Shown one piece after another: positions 62,341-64,000 of a stretch of DNA of 64,000 nucleotides. The notes under the pieces are model-generated. The model was not told the origin of the DNA. It worked only from the letters and a program-made list of their open reading frames with translations, and did not search any database. Within the stretch, counting starts at the first letter, position 1; each line of letters starts with the position of its first letter. Location: NCBI RefSeq assembly GCF_008386395.1, contig NZ_CP043761.1:6014001-6078000 (forward strand), in the 5' to 3' direction. Source of the stretch: Paenibacillus sp. 37 (GTDB lineage Bacteria > Bacillota > Bacilli > Paenibacillales > Paenibacillaceae). Both the position numbers and the translations under genes were made by a program.

Positions 62341-63993
62341 TTAATTGACTGTCTTATACCACTCGTTCACTTCGGCGGTAATATCATCCCCGCCCATGGA
62401 TTTCCACTTCGTCACAAACGCATCAAATTCCTCAATGCCCACCTGACCATAGATGATCTTGCTGAACGTATCCTTCTCCAGCTTGTCGATCGCGTCCTTC
62501 TTCATTTTCATCGTTTCGGTTGGAGCTCCCGTGAACTTGTTCTTGATCGCATTATCTTTATTCGCAACGACCACTTCAGCGGCCGCAAATACTTCAGGTT
62601 TGTTCGCAATCTTCGTATTTTTCTCAAAAGGCGTCTCTGGCTCTTTACCCTTCGCAAGTTCCGCCAACGTATCCATCATCAGATTCGGAATCCGTGCACC
62701 ATCATACGTAATCGTATATTTGAGGGGTGATACGCCGTCCTTCACTTCAGCTTCACCAACAACTTTGCCATCCACGATGTCATAGTCATATCCTTGGGCA
62801 AATCCATGCTCGAACTCGCTGCCCACTTCCGGGTTGGCAAAATTGTCGAACAGATAATTTTGATACGTGAAGAAAATCTCTGGGTTCGCCATGTCTTTGT
62901 TAATCAGCACAACGCCGTTACTTGCACCAGATCCATGTTGGTGGCTCTCACCTGTTGGCCCTGTAGGTAATGCAATGGCTTTGTACGTGGCACCATCCAC
63001 ATTTTTCTTCACATCATCAATCGGCCAGTTCGGCATCCAGTGTGGTCCCACAATAATGCCTGCTTTACCTGCGGTAAACAGTTCTGCTGCCTTGATCTCG
63101 TCATAAACGCCAGCTTCTTTGGGCAGGTAACCTTTGGACAACCAATCCTTCATCGTCGCAAGGCCTTCCTTCACACCTGGCTGAATGGAACCATATTGCA
63201 GTGTTCCGTCTCCGGCATCATTCCACTGTCCAGGCATCGTGTTGTACATGCCGAAGATCCAGCCGGATTCCGTCATCCAGGTATTAAGTGCATTCTTCAT
63301 GCCGACGGTCAGACCATACGTATCTTTCTTGCCGTTCCCGTCCGGGTCCTGATTCGTAAAAGCATCCATGACCGCAACCAGCTCATCCATCGTTTTCGGT
63401 TCTTCCAGTCCCAGCTTCTTCAGCCAGTCCTCTCGGATAAACATGACCGAATCACCATTGTAGGCATAATCGAAGATTGGAATGCCGTAACGCTCGCCCT
63501 CATACATGTACGGATACCATTCTTCCGGTGCCGATTCGGATGCCTGTTTCCATGTGTCCGAAGCATACTTGTCAAACAACTCGCCTGCATTCGCAAATTT
63601 GCCGGACTCAATTAATTCCCGGACCAGATTGTAGTCTCCCCGAATGGAGACGATATCCGGCAGTTCCTCGTTAGCCGACAGGGACAAGCGCAATTTTGTG
63701 TAAAATGCATCATTGGTCACCGATACGGCCCACGGTGTGGTCAGATCAATGCCAAGTCGTTCCTTGGCCCATTTGGTATGCACATTGTTCTGTGCTGTTT
63801 CCCCATTTTTGAATTTCGTATCATCATTCCAGGCCCGCAGATAACTCATCTGTACCGCCGGTTCATACTTCCCGTCTTGCAGAGCAAGTGGCGCAGCAGC
63901 TTCCTTGGCCGGTTCTTCCTTGGCCCCCGAACTACATGCCGTTACAGCAACCATCGTTATTGCGAGTAATGCCGTCATCATTTTTCTATACAT
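62341..63993 (-). CDS. Large sugar-binding lipoprotein (LplA type)
   Basis: This 550-residue solute-binding lipoprotein has its lipobox at TMVAVTACSSGA. It shows a calcium-site-like loop NQDPDGNGKKDTYG near residue 215, typical of the large Paenibacillus binding proteins. It is only distantly like the three at 7-13 kb. The ATG at 63993 is seven bases from the window edge, so the ribosome binding site is only partly visible and permease genes could lie just outside. The stop is followed at once by a terminator. Confidence 0.88.
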   Translation of the reverse strand: MYRKMMTALLAITMVAVTACSSGAKEEPAKEAAAPLALQDGKYEPAVQMSYLRAWNDDTKFKNGETAQNNVHTKWAKERLGIDLTTPWAVSVTNDAFYTKLRLSLSANEELPDIVSIRGDYNLVRELIESGKFANAGELFDKYASDTWKQASESAPEEWYPYMYEGERYGIPIFDYAYNGDSVMFIREDWLKKLGLEEPKTMDELVAVMDAFTNQDPDGNGKKDTYGLTVGMKNALNTWMTESGWIFGMYNTMPGQWNDAGDGTLQYGSIQPGVKEGLATMKDWLSKGYLPKEAGVYDEIKAAELFTAGKAGIIVGPHWMPNWPIDDVKKNVDGATYKAIALPTGPTGESHQHGSGASNGVVLINKDMANPEIFFTYQNYLFDNFANPEVGSEFEHGFAQGYDYDIVDGKVVGEAEVKDGVSPLKYTITYDGARIPNLMMDTLAELAKGKEPETPFEKNTKIANKPEVFAAAEVVVANKDNAIKNKFTGAPTETMKMKKDAIDKLEKDTFSKIIYGQVGIEEFDAFVTKWKSMGGDDITAEVNEWYKTVN

Positions 63994-64000
63994 GAACTAA

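Noticed and set aside
1..64000. Insertion sequences, prophage, CRISPR arrays, toxin-antitoxin or defence genes
   Set aside because: No transposase, integrase, terminal inverted repeats with target duplications, spaced repeats or known defence domains were recognised on either strand.

Overview
The window is chromosomal DNA from a low-to-mid GC Gram-positive bacterium and fits Paenibacillus best. The signs are strong AGGAGG-type ribosome binding sites, many LplA/LplB/LplC-type sugar ABC transporters run by a YesM/YesN-style two-component pair, several glycoside hydrolases, and secreted proteins built on the copper-amine-oxidase-N-like stalk domain. I recognised no rRNA, tRNA, CRISPR array, transposase or phage gene. 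It reads as an ordinary core and accessory metabolic region, and most genes lie on the minus strand.

Region by region: 0-3 kb holds the start of a quinol oxidase operon (qoxA and the 5' part of qoxB) and a small membrane protein. 3-22 kb is one large co-oriented glycan-utilisation locus: GH1 and GH95 hydrolases, three tandem paralogous solute-binding lipoproteins, one permease pair, a large GH2 enzyme and a histidine kinase/AraC-type response regulator pair. 22-25.7 kb has an OsmC protein, an amino-acid-type ABC importer and a TetR regulator. 26-32 kb has uppP, a thioredoxin, an aldo/keto reductase, gpmA, a DUF420 membrane protein and a cation/proton antiporter behind a structured leader. 32.5-36 kb is an envelope operon (OmpR-type two-component system, pssA, dedA). 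36-41.6 kb has pdxK, a YcbLMNO-like four-gene module (response regulator, kinase, BcrA-type ABC ATPase, permease) and a DegV protein. 42-45.3 kb is an uncharacterised ABC exporter and an aspartoacylase-like enzyme. 45.4-47.4 kb is a MerR-controlled hydrolase operon. 47.4-53.3 kb is a fructoside-uptake operon (binding protein, two permeases, GH32) with its LacI regulator. 53.4-58 kb has a YtkA-like lipoprotein, a BdbC-like thiol oxidoreductase and two secreted stalk-domain proteins with duplicated domains. 58-61.7 kb is a three-gene operon of unknown function. 62-64 kb has a DUF7662 protein and another large sugar-binding lipoprotein at the edge.

The best evidence here is regulatory. Five sigma-A-type promoters, in unrelated operons, carry a cre-like element 6-8 bp downstream of the -10 box, which suggests CcpA roadblock repression. 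Inside the 7-18 kb glycan locus every promoter region also carries the palindrome AAAACGTTTT, which looks like a local operator. The GH32 operon promoter is filled by two abutting LacI-type operators. The hydrolase/MerR promoter is a textbook 20-bp-spacer MerR promoter. Three 5' leaders (before the antiporter and before both stalk proteins) are structured and may be attenuators or riboswitches; none matched a family I know. No clearly new multi-gene defence or biosynthetic system was found.
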